Shown piece by piece: positions 11,641 through 20,746 of a stretch of DNA of 64,000 nucleotides. The translations under genes were made by a program, and so were the position numbers. The stretch covers positions 62,001-126,000 of the forward strand of contig JAESUZ010003292.1 in the NCBI GenBank assembly GCA_017311185.1, written 5' to 3'. The stretch is from Proteles cristata cristata (Eukaryota > Chordata > Mammalia > Carnivora > Hyaenidae). The notes beneath the pieces are model-generated. The model had not been told where the DNA came from, did no database searches, and saw only the letters and a program-made list of their open reading frames with translations. Numbering within the stretch: position 1 is the stretch's first letter; each line of letters begins with the position of its first letter.

Positions 11641-11864
11641 AAAATTTTTTTTTAAATGTTTTATTTATTTCTGGGAGAGAGAGAGAGAGACAGCGTGAGT
11701 AAGGGAGGGTCAGAGAGAGAGGGAGTCACAGACTCTTAAACAGGCTCCAGGCTCTGAGCTGGCAGTCAGCACAGAGCCCGACGCGGGGCTCGAACCCACG
11801 AACCGCGAGATCATGACCTAAGCGAAAGTCGGACGCTTAACCGACTAAGCCACCCAGGCGCCCC
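11641..11864 (-). mobile_element. CAN-SINE, younger type, sense to MYH10
   Basis: Reverse copy inserted in the tail of the SINE at 11445-11640. Read on the minus strand it carries a pyrimidine tract ending CTCTCCCAG before AAATAAAT (AG at plus positions 11672-11671), a sequence of splice-acceptor form in the sense orientation of MYH10 intron 1. Confidence 0.95.
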
Positions 11865-11889
11865 TCAAAAATAAATATTAAAAAAAAAC

Positions 11890-12276
11890 AACAGTAAAGC
11901 ATCGGGTCTACACGGGCCGCCCATTCTGCCTTCAGATAAGAGACTTCGAGCTCTTCCTTACTAACAGCCGCACTCTGTCCCCCAGGGTGGCCATAATGGG
12001 ATCAAATGAGGCCACAGAGGACAAACGTGACTTGGCTTCAAGACCCAGCCACTCGAGGACGTGACGGTACCTCCCCAGACCTCACTCGCACCCTGCGGAT
12101 GCTCCGACCCTCGTCAGTGCTCCTCATTTGTCCAGACCACATCACCACCCTCCTCGCTCGCCTCGAAACGGGCTCACATGTGCCCCTGTAGACAGTGCAG
12201 CCCAGGAGCCAATGCGGTGTTCCAGATACGGTCGGACCGGCACAGAACAGAGAGAGCCCCTAACTTAGGCCACACT
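11890..12276. other. Intronic DNA, nothing recognised
   Basis: No exon or named repeat recognised in this part of MYH10 intron 1. Confidence 0.5.
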
Positions 12277-12293
12277 GAGAAAAGCATATTCTA

Positions 12294-12516
12294 GGGGCGC
12301 CTGGGTGGCCCGGTCGGTTAAGCATCCCACTTCGGCTCAGCTCACAATATCACGGTTCGTAGGTTCGAGCTCCACATCCGGCTCTGTGCTGACTACTCAG
12401 AGCCTGGAGCCTGCTTCAGATTCTGTGTCTCCCTCTCTCCCTGTCCCTCCCCTACTTGTGCGCTGTCTCTATCTCTCAAAAAAGTGAGTAAACGTTAAAA
12501 AAAATTCGTTTTTAAA
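12294..12516 (+). mobile_element. CAN-SINE, older long type, complete
   Basis: Head GGGGCGCCTGGGTGGCCCGG. Target-site duplication GAGAAAAGCATATTCT at 12277-12292 and GAGAAAAGCATGTTCT at 12517-12532, with one mismatch. Confidence 0.94.
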
Positions 12517-12536
12517 GAGAAAAGCATGTTCTTTTA

Positions 12537-12571
12537 AATCAGGTTAGGAATTAGTCTAGAACATTCGTGAT
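12537..12571 (+). repeat. Inverted repeat, left arm
   Basis: 35 nt starting AATCAGGTTAGGAATT. It matches the reverse complement of 13725-13759 at 32 of 35 positions. The arms enclose about 1.15 kb. The origin is not known. Confidence 0.85.
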
Positions 12572-13006
12572 TTTCACCATTAAGGTCTCTTAAGACCGAC
12601 CTGGTTGGTTCAGCACTCATCTGCCATGGGTTCACACTGAGCCGTCGGCCACAGCTCCCCACGCCCTTCTCGGCTGTGTCTCATCCTATACGGTGCCACT
12701 GACTTCCTGGATCAAATGACAGGATTTTACAGCCATCACTCACCTTTCCGATGTGACTCATCACTTCTGCCTGACAATATCTTTTTGGAATCTGATACTG
12801 TCATTAAATACTTTTGTTATTACCCCAAATTCCAGGTTATTACAAATCTCAGAAGTCTGGTTTCCATGACCTGGTCCAAATCAACCCAAGAAACCAACTG
12901 AGTAACCATTCTTGCTCTCTATCATATCTTTCCAGTTTTTGCCTCCTCTCCCCCCAAAATGATGGAGATCCTTAGTAAGCTGCAAGGCTAATCGTAGAGT
13001 AGTCCA
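12572..13006. other. Intronic DNA, nothing recognised
   Basis: No exon, RNA gene or named repeat recognised. Confidence 0.5.
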
Positions 13007-13107
13007 GGGGCGCCTGGCGGGCTCAGTTGGTGGAGCGTGCGACTCTTGATCTCAGGGTTGCGAGTCTGAGCCCCACTGAGGGTGTAGGGATTACTTAAAA
13101 ATAAAAA
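13007..13107 (+). mobile_element. CAN-SINE, older short type
   Basis: Head GGGGCGCCTGGCGGGCTCAG, GACTCTTGATCTCAGGGTTG, end GGGATTACTTAAAAATAAAA. It lacks the CT-rich body. Confidence 0.92.
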
Positions 13108-13333
13108 CTTTTTTTTTTTTTAATGTTTTATTTATTTCTAGGAGAGAGAGAGAGAGAGAGACAGCGTGAGCAGGGGAGGGTCAGAGAGAGAGGGAGTCAC
13201 AGACTGAAACAGGCTCCAGGCTCTGAGCTGGCAGTCAGCACAGAGCCCGACGCGGGGCTTGAACCCACGAACCGCGAGATCATGACCTGAGCGAAAGTCG
13301 GACGCTTAACCGACTAAGCCACCCGGGCGCCCC
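13108..13333 (-). mobile_element. CAN-SINE, younger type, sense to MYH10
   Basis: Near-consensus reverse copy placed in the tail of the SINE on its left. Target-site duplication ACTTAAAAATAAAA at 13093-13106 and 13335-13348. On the minus strand it offers a pyrimidine run ending CTCCTAG (AG at plus 13139-13138). Confidence 0.95.
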
Positions 13334-13499
13334 AACTTAAAAATAAAATCTTAAAAGAAAAGGAGTCCAAAGTTGTTAAGAGGCTCTGAACCTCGAGTCC
13401 ACAAATTTCAGGCTCCGTGAAATCACGGAAATGGCAATAAAAACGTACACTTCTGAAATTACTTGTCCTGATGTCATGCATCGCAAACATGCATGTCCT

Positions 13500-13661
13500 A
13501 GATAGAACCTGGGGCTCAAACTCCAGCATGTGCGGAGTCCCATCCCAGGGTCTCCAACTCGGAGGGTCTGGGGCGGCGCCTGGTCATTTGCATTTCTCAC
13601 AACCTCCCAGACTCCGCTGGTCCCGCCCCCCTCCCCCGCTTTGAGAACCGTCACGCCTTAG
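13500..13661 (-). mobile_element. MER5-like hAT-Charlie DNA transposon remnant
   Basis: Contains GTCATTTGCATTTCTCACAA and the end CTTTGAGAACCGTCAC, which resemble the AATTTGCATTTCTAACAAG and TTTGAGAACCACTG text of the MER5A/B non-autonomous elements. Strand assignment is tentative. Confidence 0.65.
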
Positions 13662-13724
13662 TTCTCCGGTTGCCATGGTGAGCCACTGTTGTTAACAGGT
13701 ATGCCGGGATAGAAATGAAGGTTG

Positions 13725-13759
13725 AACACCAATGTTCTAGACCAATTCCTAACCTGATT
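13725..13759 (-). repeat. Inverted repeat, right arm
   Basis: Its reverse complement starts AATCAGGTTAGGAATTGG and pairs with 12537-12571 with three mismatches. Confidence 0.85.
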
Positions 13760-14482
13760 CAAACAGTGTATGCTAACGTTGTTAAACGTACGGCCTTGAG
13801 TAAGACAAAAATCGGGAAATGAGAGGAAACCACAACAAAATCACAGAAGATGTGACATGAAGTAAGACTTCTCCAAATAAAAACGCCAACGCGTCTTATA
13901 ACTCGCCTTGTGTATCTGTCCTCTTTGGCATTCACGAGCCGGCGGGCCACGCGGCACAGAACCGATTCGCGGGGACCACGTACACTGTGAAGGACAGTTT
14001 CCAAAGCCCATCATCACCTCTAGGGACTGGCTTTCATTAAGACCAGCAACACGCTCTCTGTCTTTCCAACTTCTACTCTGCAACCTGCTAAGGAGAGAGG
14101 CATGGCAATGACCTGGGACCCATCCAGGTAAATCTGGACCCGGACAGCAGGACCCACACCCGCTTTTGCGAATGGCAGCCTTTAGAGAGGGAAAATATCC
14201 CAGTATAACAAAATACGGTGACAAGTTACTCTCATCACTAATCGGTATAAACCGCATACCCCACACGACACCGAGGGAGCTGTCTCGGTGCCAGTGGGCG
14301 CGTGCGGGCACAAATTTCCGTAATTTCATGTTGGGCATGTAATTATATGCTTAAATTGAGCGGGTGGCTATAAATTAGAATAGCTTAACAGGTCATTTCT
14401 GCAGACCTTTTTTTTTTTTTAAAAAAGTAAATTATATACTTAAAAATTAGTTTGCCGATTCAGTACAATTTATTTTGTTGGG
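13760..14482. other. Intronic DNA, nothing recognised
   Basis: Open frames on the minus strand at 13759-14338 overlap one another and show no domain. I see no repeat apart from T- and A-rich runs near 14410. Confidence 0.45.
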
Positions 14483-14684
14483 TTTTTTTTTTTAAGTTTA
14501 TTTGAGATAAAGAGGGCAAGCAGGGAAGGGGTAGAGAGAGGGAGAGATGGAGAATGCCAAGAGGCTCCTCGCTATCAGTGCAGAGCCCAACTTAAGGTTT
14601 GAACTTATGAACTGTGAGATCACGACCTAAACCAAAATCAAAAGCTGGACGGTTATTGGACTGAGCCACCCAGGTGCTGCTCCA
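14483..14684 (-). mobile_element. CAN-SINE, old, reverse
   Basis: Strongly diverged reverse copy: TTTTTTTAAGTTTATTTGAG, CAGTGCAGAGCCCAACTTAA, head GAGCCACCCAGGTGC. Confidence 0.85.
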
Positions 14685-14875
14685 AAGTGGTACGTTTTGA
14701 ATTTATCAGTATTTTTTCTAGAAAATGAAGTGAAGAAATGATTGTCATGTAAGCGGGTGGGGGGTACAATAGATCACAAAAATGTTAATTATAAAATGCT
14801 CCTGATGTTGTGGGGGGAATTTACACATACACATTTTTTAAAAGGGAACATAATAAATTAAAAAACAGATGAATA

Positions 14876-15090
14876 GGGGCGCCTGGGTGGCTTAGTCGGT
14901 TAAGGGTCCGACTTTCGCTTGGGTCATGATCTCGCGGTTCGTGGGTTCAAGCCCCGCGTCGGGCTCTGTGCTGACTGCCAGCTCAGAGCCTGGAGCCTGT
15001 TTCAGTCTGTGACTCCCTCTCTCTCTGACCCTCCCCTGCTCACGCTGTCTCTCTCTCTCCTAGAAATAAATAAAACATTAAAAAAAAAAC
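14876..15090 (+). mobile_element. CAN-SINE, younger type, complete
   Basis: Near-consensus young copy with CTTTCGCTTGGGTC and CTCCTAGAAATAAATAAA. Target-site duplication AACAGATGAATA at 14864-14875 and 15091-15102. Confidence 0.95.
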
Positions 15091-15102
15091 AACAGATGAA
15101 TA

Positions 15103-15689
15103 AATAGGAACAGATCTGCACTGGGTCTTCACTGGATAGTGAGATTACAAATTACTCCTACTTTTCCAGAGTTTTCTACAACTAATTGGACACTGAGCGG
15201 ACCATTTCCTGTTCCTGGCTGTATGGTGAGTGCTTAGCTGCCTCCTGGGGCCACAGGATACTGACCAGGGATCATATGCGTGGTCCCTACCCTCATCCTG
15301 AGCTTCACCTTCTCCACAACCCAAAATCTACCATTCCTCCCGATGTTGACCCAAATGCCACCTTCCGAGAGGTTCTTTTCAGGTCAATGTGGCAACTTAA
15401 TCCTTCTCTTCTGGCATTCTTCGCGCTCTCCCCTGCACTCTAGCAGAGGGCTGAGCAGGAAGCAGGCACCCACGCTGTTGAGTCTGATCGGAGTTGGGGC
15501 GGCCAGCGAGGGGGCTGCGGTTCGTTTTAACTCCGTTCCATCGTACATTTGGTACCCAATCTTGATAATATCGGTATTTAACGGTGAACCACTCCCAAAT
15601 GCCTTGCTTTACGGCAGGGAGCAGAGCACAATTTTTAAAAGTAGCAAACACCGCTCTCTCTATCACGAATTACGGCCAGGCACTATTCT
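15103..15689. other. Intronic DNA, nothing recognised
   Basis: The overlapping open frames at 15186-15443 and 15280-15771 show no protein family and run through the MIR on the right. Confidence 0.45.
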
Positions 15690-15865
15690 ACCCAGCCTAC
15701 CTTTCCTGACTCTCCAGCCTCACAACAGCCCTGGGAGGTGGGCACTACCAATATCTCCATTTTACAGATGAGGAACCTAAGGTAGAGAGAAAGCCAAAAA
15801 CCAGCTTAAGGTCCCGGATCTCACAAGCAGCAGAGCTGGGGTTACCCCACGAGTCCCCGCCAGGT
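15690..15865 (-). mobile_element. MIR remnant
   Basis: ACAACAGCCCTGGGAGGTGG, CTCCATTTTACAGATGAGGA and AAGCAGCAGAGCTGGGGTT follow the MIR core in reverse orientation. Confidence 0.85.
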
Positions 15866-16482
15866 GACGGGGTGTGCTCTGAAGGGCATGAAGTACACTC
15901 CACGCAGCCTCTCCGCTAAACAAAAATCCTATCGATCTCGGTTTCAAGAACGGAGGCTCAGCAATGAACACACCAGCGCAATCTGGCAAAGGCTTTACAT
16001 TTAACTGGGAAAAAAACAAAACACACCAAACCCCACTTATATTTAGGAGAAAAGGGAACCAAAAGGAAGCTCTTTGCAGCAGACAGAAAGATAATCGGAA
16101 AGTGTTTGGTGTCATTTGAAATAACTGCGTAATTATAGCTAAGTCACTGATCTATAGACGAACAAGCCCGCTAGAACCAGAGCCTCATCCCCTTCATTGG
16201 GTTTAGACACACACACACCCCCTTCCCACGGCCACTTTTCACTTCCAGCGGGAACACCACCCAGCAAGCTTCTCAACTGCCTCCCAGCACCCACTGTAGG
16301 TACAGAGATGGGAAAACGACTCGATTTTGTGAATATCTGACGCACGCCAGGCCAAACAACGATGATGGATAAATTGTCCGTGACAGAACATCTATAGAAC
16401 AGATCAACTAAAGCAGGATTGTCCCACCTCGTCAACAACCCCCACTGGGGTGACTTCACATCACAGGCACGTGGGATCCCCA
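15866..16482. other. Intronic DNA, nothing recognised
   Basis: Ordinary-looking intron sequence. The minus-strand open frame at 16139-16546 is in a different frame from, and overlaps, the ORF to its right and shows no domain. Confidence 0.45.
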
Positions 16483-16944
16483 TTAATGTACCCAAAATGC
16501 CGCTGAACCAAAAGAGCACACCCCCGAACCAAACGCAAAAGGGCACCCGCTATCTAGAGCCCGCAGTGCCTCTCCGCTACCATCTTCCGCTGGGTGTGGA
16601 GGCAACCCCAGGAATTTCAATGCTTCCCATTCGCCGCAGAGAAAGTCCACCAAATGCTGAAGCACAGTCTCCCCCTCCCCGCACAGCGTGCCCTTCAGAA
16701 TTTCCTTCAGCTCGCCTTTCATTCCGTCTGTCTTCATTGTGATGATTTCCCCAAGGAGCCCAAATAAAAAGCCAGCCTCTGGGGTCACATCGCTTTGCTG
16801 CAAAAGCTCGCGCGTACACCGCCCCATTACACCATATGCTTTCTCCAGATAAGGCCGGGGAGGAACCGAATTTGAGGCGCTGAAGTAAAGGGATGCATAA
16901 AATAAAATGGCCACTTTTTCAGAATCCGAGGCAGACGGCGGCAT
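16483..16944 (-). other. Unrecognised 153-codon ORF in MYH10 intron 1 (possible exon or chance)
   Basis: An open frame on the MYH10 strand begins MPPSASDSEKVAILFYASLY. It has an in-frame TGA four codons upstream of the ATG, so the start is defined, and A at -3. About 110 residues look like a mixed-composition helical protein with regular hydrophobic spacing (for example FLFGLLGEIITMK and GETVLQHLVDFLCGEWEALK). The last 35 residues become glycine-, alanine- and serine-rich, and a GGTAGC after codon 119 could act as a weak donor. I do not recognise a family. CpG dinucleotides are well retained. ORFs of this length do occur by chance in 64 kb, so a coding role is only a possibility. A retrocopy fragment or an alternative first exon are other readings. 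Confidence 0.25.
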
Positions 16945-18488
16945 ACTTGAACGTCAAAAGCATGGGAATGGGAGAACACTGGTAAGGGCAAACCCGTGAA
17001 GGAAATAAAACAATAAATTAAAGTTTTCCAGAGTAAGATACTATGAAGAATAACGAAAGCTGCCTCAAAGAATCTTCAGTTCCAGCATTAAAAAAAAAAT
17101 CTCAGCAAAGCCAAAGTATTATATTTAGTATATTATATTATTCGGGGAAAACAGCAGCCTTTGTTCGGTTCGCAGGCTGGAGCTACCCCTACCCACCCCA
17201 CCCCACCCCTGCCACCCCCCCCCCCCCTTGCATCCACCGCAGTGGTCTTGAAGGGAGCCGCAGAGGCCCCAGAAACAGATAACGGTCACAGGCAGAGGCC
17301 ACACCACCCAGCTGAGCCCAGACCCGCCGAGCGGCCAGCCTCCCTCCCCAGGCCCCGGCTCCCGGGCCCGGCCGGGCAGGGGGGCCTTCCGGGTCCCCCC
17401 GGGCCGCACCCGCCCACCGCAGGCCCACAAAGCCCCCGCGAACGCCGCGACTCGGCGGCTTCCACTCCCCGCCGACCCCATTCCAGGCCCATTTCATGGG
17501 ATCAGGGTGTGACCCCAGCTGCAGAAGGCCAGCCAGAGAGTCCGAGGCGAGCCGTGCCCGGATCGCTTACACAATAAAGGGATCCCGAGGCGAGGGCTGA
17601 CCCTCCCTCCCCCCCCCCACGGCCGCCCTGCCGCAGCGCGCCCCCGCCGCATTTCCCGCCTCGTCCCCCACACCGCCCAGGGGCCTCGCCGCGCGTCCGG
17701 CCCCGGCCCCGGCCCCCCGGCCTCCCGCCCTCCCTCCTGCCCCACGGCCACGGCGGAGCCCACCCACCCCTCCGCGCGCCGGCGGCCGGCTCGGACCCCC
17801 GCCCGCCGCGCGCTGCCCCGGCAGCGCGGCTGGGTCCCTGCCCTCCGGCCCCCCCCGCCCCCACCCCTGCAGGCCAGGAGGGCCGCCAGCCTTCCGAGCC
17901 CTGCGAACCCTCTACCGCACCGGGGCTGCCGGGCCGGCCTAACCCGCCCGGGAACCCACCCAGGGGCCGGCCCTTCGTGTCCGGCGCCCCCCACCCACAC
18001 CCGAGATCGCGCTTTCCAGCCCGCCCCGGGGCTCCCTCCCTTCGCGGGACCCCCACCGGAGCACTAGGCCTCCCCGACCCCCGCGCCCCACGGATCCCAC
18101 ACACCGAGGACCAGGTCCCTACATCCCCACCCCCGGATCTCCATCCCCAGCCCCCCAGGGGTCGTCCCCCCGCACACCCAGGCCCCGATCCCTGCAGGGG
18201 TCTCGGGCTCCAGCACCCCATTCCTCGCCCCTTCAGAGGGCTCTCCACGCCCCGGGGTCGGTTTCTTCCCCACCCCCCGCTAGGGCCGGTCCCCGCACGA
18301 ATCTCTGGCCCCGCAGCACCAGCCCTCCACCCAGCGTCCCCTCGGTCTTCCCCATGCTCCCGCTTCGGCTAGGCTGCTGCGGTCCACACGCGCCCCGCAC
18401 CCTTCCCCGGCCCGGGGCCCTTCCCTCCCCCACCCCGTGCCCCCGCCCGCGACCCCCGCGCTCGGACCCGGGCCGCCGCACCTCTCAC

Positions 18489-18560
18489 CTTCAGCCGAAG
18501 ATGGTGGCGCCGGCGCACGTCCCCAGCCGCGACCACAGATCCGGCCCCTCAGTCCCAAAC
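18489..18560 (-). other. MYH10: MYH10 exon 1, non-coding (inferred; 5' end approximate)
   Basis: On the minus strand the sequence GCGCCACCATCTTCGGCTGAAG is followed by GTGAGAGG, a consensus donor with its GT at 18488-18487. An inverted CCAAT box at 18632-18628 lies at a typical distance upstream of a start near 18550-18570. Vertebrate class II non-muscle myosin genes have a non-coding first exon spliced to the exon with the ATG, which fits. The transcription start cannot be fixed from sequence. No ATG is present near the 3' end of the exon. Confidence 0.6.
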
Positions 18561-18627
18561 CCACCGCTGCCTCCGCCGGGCTCCTTTAGCACTGCTGCTC
18601 CGGGCGGCCCCACCCACTCCCACCCTC

Positions 18628-18632
18628 ATTGG
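18628..18632 (-). promoter_or_regulatory. MYH10: CCAAT box (NF-Y type)
   Basis: CCAAT on the minus strand (CCCAATGAGG), about 140 bp upstream of the inferred exon 1 donor and the nearest of three CCAAT motifs in the same orientation. Confidence 0.6.
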
Positions 18633-18769
18633 GCCAGCCCCACGCCCGTCACCGCCGCCCCCAGACCCACTGGTCCGTTTGCGCGCCCATCTCCAAGGGA
18701 AGACGTTAGCAACCCGAACGCAGCTACCTTCCCGAGGTCCGCTCCCTCCACCCACCTGGAATGCTGCTC

Positions 18770-18774
18770 ATTGG
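18770..18774 (-). promoter_or_regulatory. MYH10: CCAAT box (NF-Y type)
   Basis: Minus-strand CCAAT within GAGCCAATGAGCAG, a good NF-Y context. Confidence 0.55.
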
Positions 18775-18873
18775 CTCCCGCTCCCAGCCCAGGCCGCCGG
18801 GGCCGCAGTCTCATAGGCTGCCCCGCACGCCCGTCACGGATTCCGGGAGGTGCGGCCGGGGCGGCCGCGGGCG

Positions 18874-18878
18874 ATTGG
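18874..18878 (-). promoter_or_regulatory. MYH10: CCAAT box (NF-Y type)
   Basis: Minus-strand CCAAT within GCCAGCCAATCGCCC, a strong NF-Y core (CCAATC). The spacing to the other two boxes is about 100 and 245 bp. Confidence 0.55.
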
Positions 18879-19450
18879 CTGGCGCCCGCGGAGATGGACA
18901 GCCGAGGCCGGTCCGGCGCCCGCGAGTCCGCGGAGCGGCGGCTGCGGACCCCGCGGGGGCCCGGGCCGCGCGGACGCCGGGGCAGGTGTGCCGCGGCGGG
19001 AGCCCCGAGCCGCGCCCGGACGCGCCTCGCCCGGCGTCGGGCCGCCGCGGCAGCCCCCTCGGGCGCCTCGCCGCCCCCTCTCCGTGCCGCAGCCGGCGTG
19101 CCCCGCAGCCGCAGCGGCTCCCACCGCCGAGCCGCGGGCCCCCGGCGCTGCCTGCAGGGGCGGGGCCGGAGCGCGTCCACAGGCCACGTCACCCCCGGCG
19201 CTGCTGCGCGGGCGGGGGGGGCGGGGGCCGCGGCTCTGCGGCTCACCTGCAGTGGGGGAGGGGGCGGGGCTCGCGGCGGCTCTGCCCATGCGCGCGGGCT
19301 CCGCGGGGGGCCCCGGGCCGCGGCCGGCGCTGCAGCCACGGTCGCGGTCCCGGGCGGGCTGAGCGCCGGCACCCTTCGCTGCCGCAGTTTCGGCGTTTGC
19401 GCCGGGAGGGGCCTCCCTCCCTACCCGGGCTCCTGGCGGGGCTGAGATCC

Positions 19451-20342
19451 CAGAACGAGAGGCGACCCCGCCTCGGGGAGAAGACTCCAGAAGAGGACCT
19501 TCGTTCACCTCATTCATTCGTTCTTTGCTTCATTCATTCACCACCGGGAGCCCCCTGTCCTATCCCCTAGGCCCTTAAGGTCTTCAAAGGCCTTAGAAGA
19601 CGTGTGAGAACTGGAGGCGGTGGGGTGGGGATGGGGAGTCTCCAAAATAAGGAAAGGAACCTGGAAAAATTGAAGCTAATAAATATTTAACGAAATATCT
19701 GCAGCATCTAAGTCAGCTGTAACGTGACTATTGCATAATTACATATACCAGCAAGAGCAAAGCCCAGTACTTGTTCTGAGGAAAAGCGCAAATTATCAAA
19801 AGCCCTCTCCAAAATTTTTAGAGCAAAATGCAGGTATTTAAGGTTGGCGATGGATGCGTGTCAATACGTGTGAGAGGAGAAGTGGGTAAGCCTAGGAAAC
19901 TTCCAGTCTGGCCAAAGAAAAAAGTGAATAAAGCAAAAAACAAGGCAGGAAATGATAAGGAAGGGTTGGTGGAATTCAGAGACGGCTCCAAGAGGCGGCT
20001 GAGCGCAGAGTCCTTCCTGGGGAAGTCAGAATCCGGGCCCGGGTCCTTTGTCCTGGTCCGTCTGGTTCCCCACCCCCACCAGCCCTGGGGCTAGAGGAGG
20101 GGAAGCTGCCCCTTGTGCAGATGACTTATGACTTGGCCCCATAAAGAGGTCTGCCCTTAACGCAGACTGTCAGGCTAACTGTACAAAACACATGGACGAT
20201 ATTCCTCTTCTGAATGTTTCAGTGTGTTCAGTGAGGGCCAAAGACTCGACTGGTCATTTCTGAACGCGGTGTGCGGTGCCTGGAGCATTCATGCACAGAC
20301 AGCCTGTTAGCCACCAAGTCCGTGGTTTCCCACAATTTTTTT
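19451..20342. other. Upstream intergenic DNA, no gene or repeat recognised
   Basis: Falls back to ordinary base composition beyond the CpG island. A short ATTCATTC-rich run lies near 19510-19540. The 88-codon frame at 19828-20094 has no recognisable domain. Proximal regulatory sequence is possible. Confidence 0.5.
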
Positions 20343-20344
20343 AG

Positions 20345-20549
20345 TTTTTTTTTTAACAGTTATTTTCGAGAGACAGAGACAGAGCACGAGTGGAAGAGGG
20401 GTAGAGACAGAAAGACACAGAATCTGAAACAGGCCCCAGGCTCCGATGGGTCAGCAGAGAGCCCAAGGCAGGGTTCAAACTCAGGAACCGTCAGACCATA
20501 ACCTGCGCCGAAGTCCGACCCTTAACCGCCTGAGCCACCCAGGTACCCC
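20345..20549 (-). mobile_element. CAN-SINE, reverse
   Basis: Reverse long-form copy ending GAGCCACCCAGGTACCCC. Flanked by CCCACAATTTTTTTAG on the left and CCAACAATTTTTTAAAA on the right, the first two of three copies of one target sequence. Confidence 0.9.
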
Positions 20550-20559
20550 TCCAACAATT

Positions 20560-20729
20560 TTTTAAAATTTTATTTATTTGGGGTGGGGAGGGGCGGAGAG
20601 AGAATCCCAAGCAGGCTCCACACTGTCAGCACAGAGCCTGACGTGCGACTCGATCTCATAAACCGTGAGATCACGACCGGAGCTGAAATCGAGTCGGTCG
20701 CTTAACTGCCTGAACTACCCAGGCACCCC
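20560..20729 (-). mobile_element. CAN-SINE, reverse, at the same target
   Basis: Second reverse copy, ending ACTACCCAGGCACCCC. It is followed by TCCCACAATTTTACAAC, the third copy of the target sequence. Confidence 0.9.
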
Positions 20730-20746
20730 TTCCCACAATTTTACAA

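Larger units (their letters stand above)
17160..19450. promoter_or_regulatory. MYH10: CpG island of the MYH10 promoter
   Basis: About 2.3 kb of very high GC content with dense CpG, in sharp contrast to both sides. It contains inverted CCAAT boxes, GC-box-like runs (for example GGGGGCGGGGC at 19260-19270) and the inferred exon 1. No TATA box is evident at a sensible position, as usual for a broadly expressed gene. Long open frames on both strands are composition effects. Confidence 0.9.

Noticed and set aside
13841..14338. 165-codon minus-strand frame in MYH10 intron 1 as a possible extra exon
   Set aside because: No similarity to myosin or another family, and two other frames overlap it.
17494..18248. 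Long minus-strand frames up to 248 codons in the CpG island
   Set aside because: They overlap frames of similar length on the other strand, are glycine-, arginine- and proline-rich, and arise because GC-rich DNA has few stop codons.
18354..19570. Plus-strand frames of 363 and 269 codons and the minus-strand frames of 248 and 227 codons opposite them
   Set aside because: Same composition effect across the promoter; no domain, and they would span the inferred promoter and exon 1.
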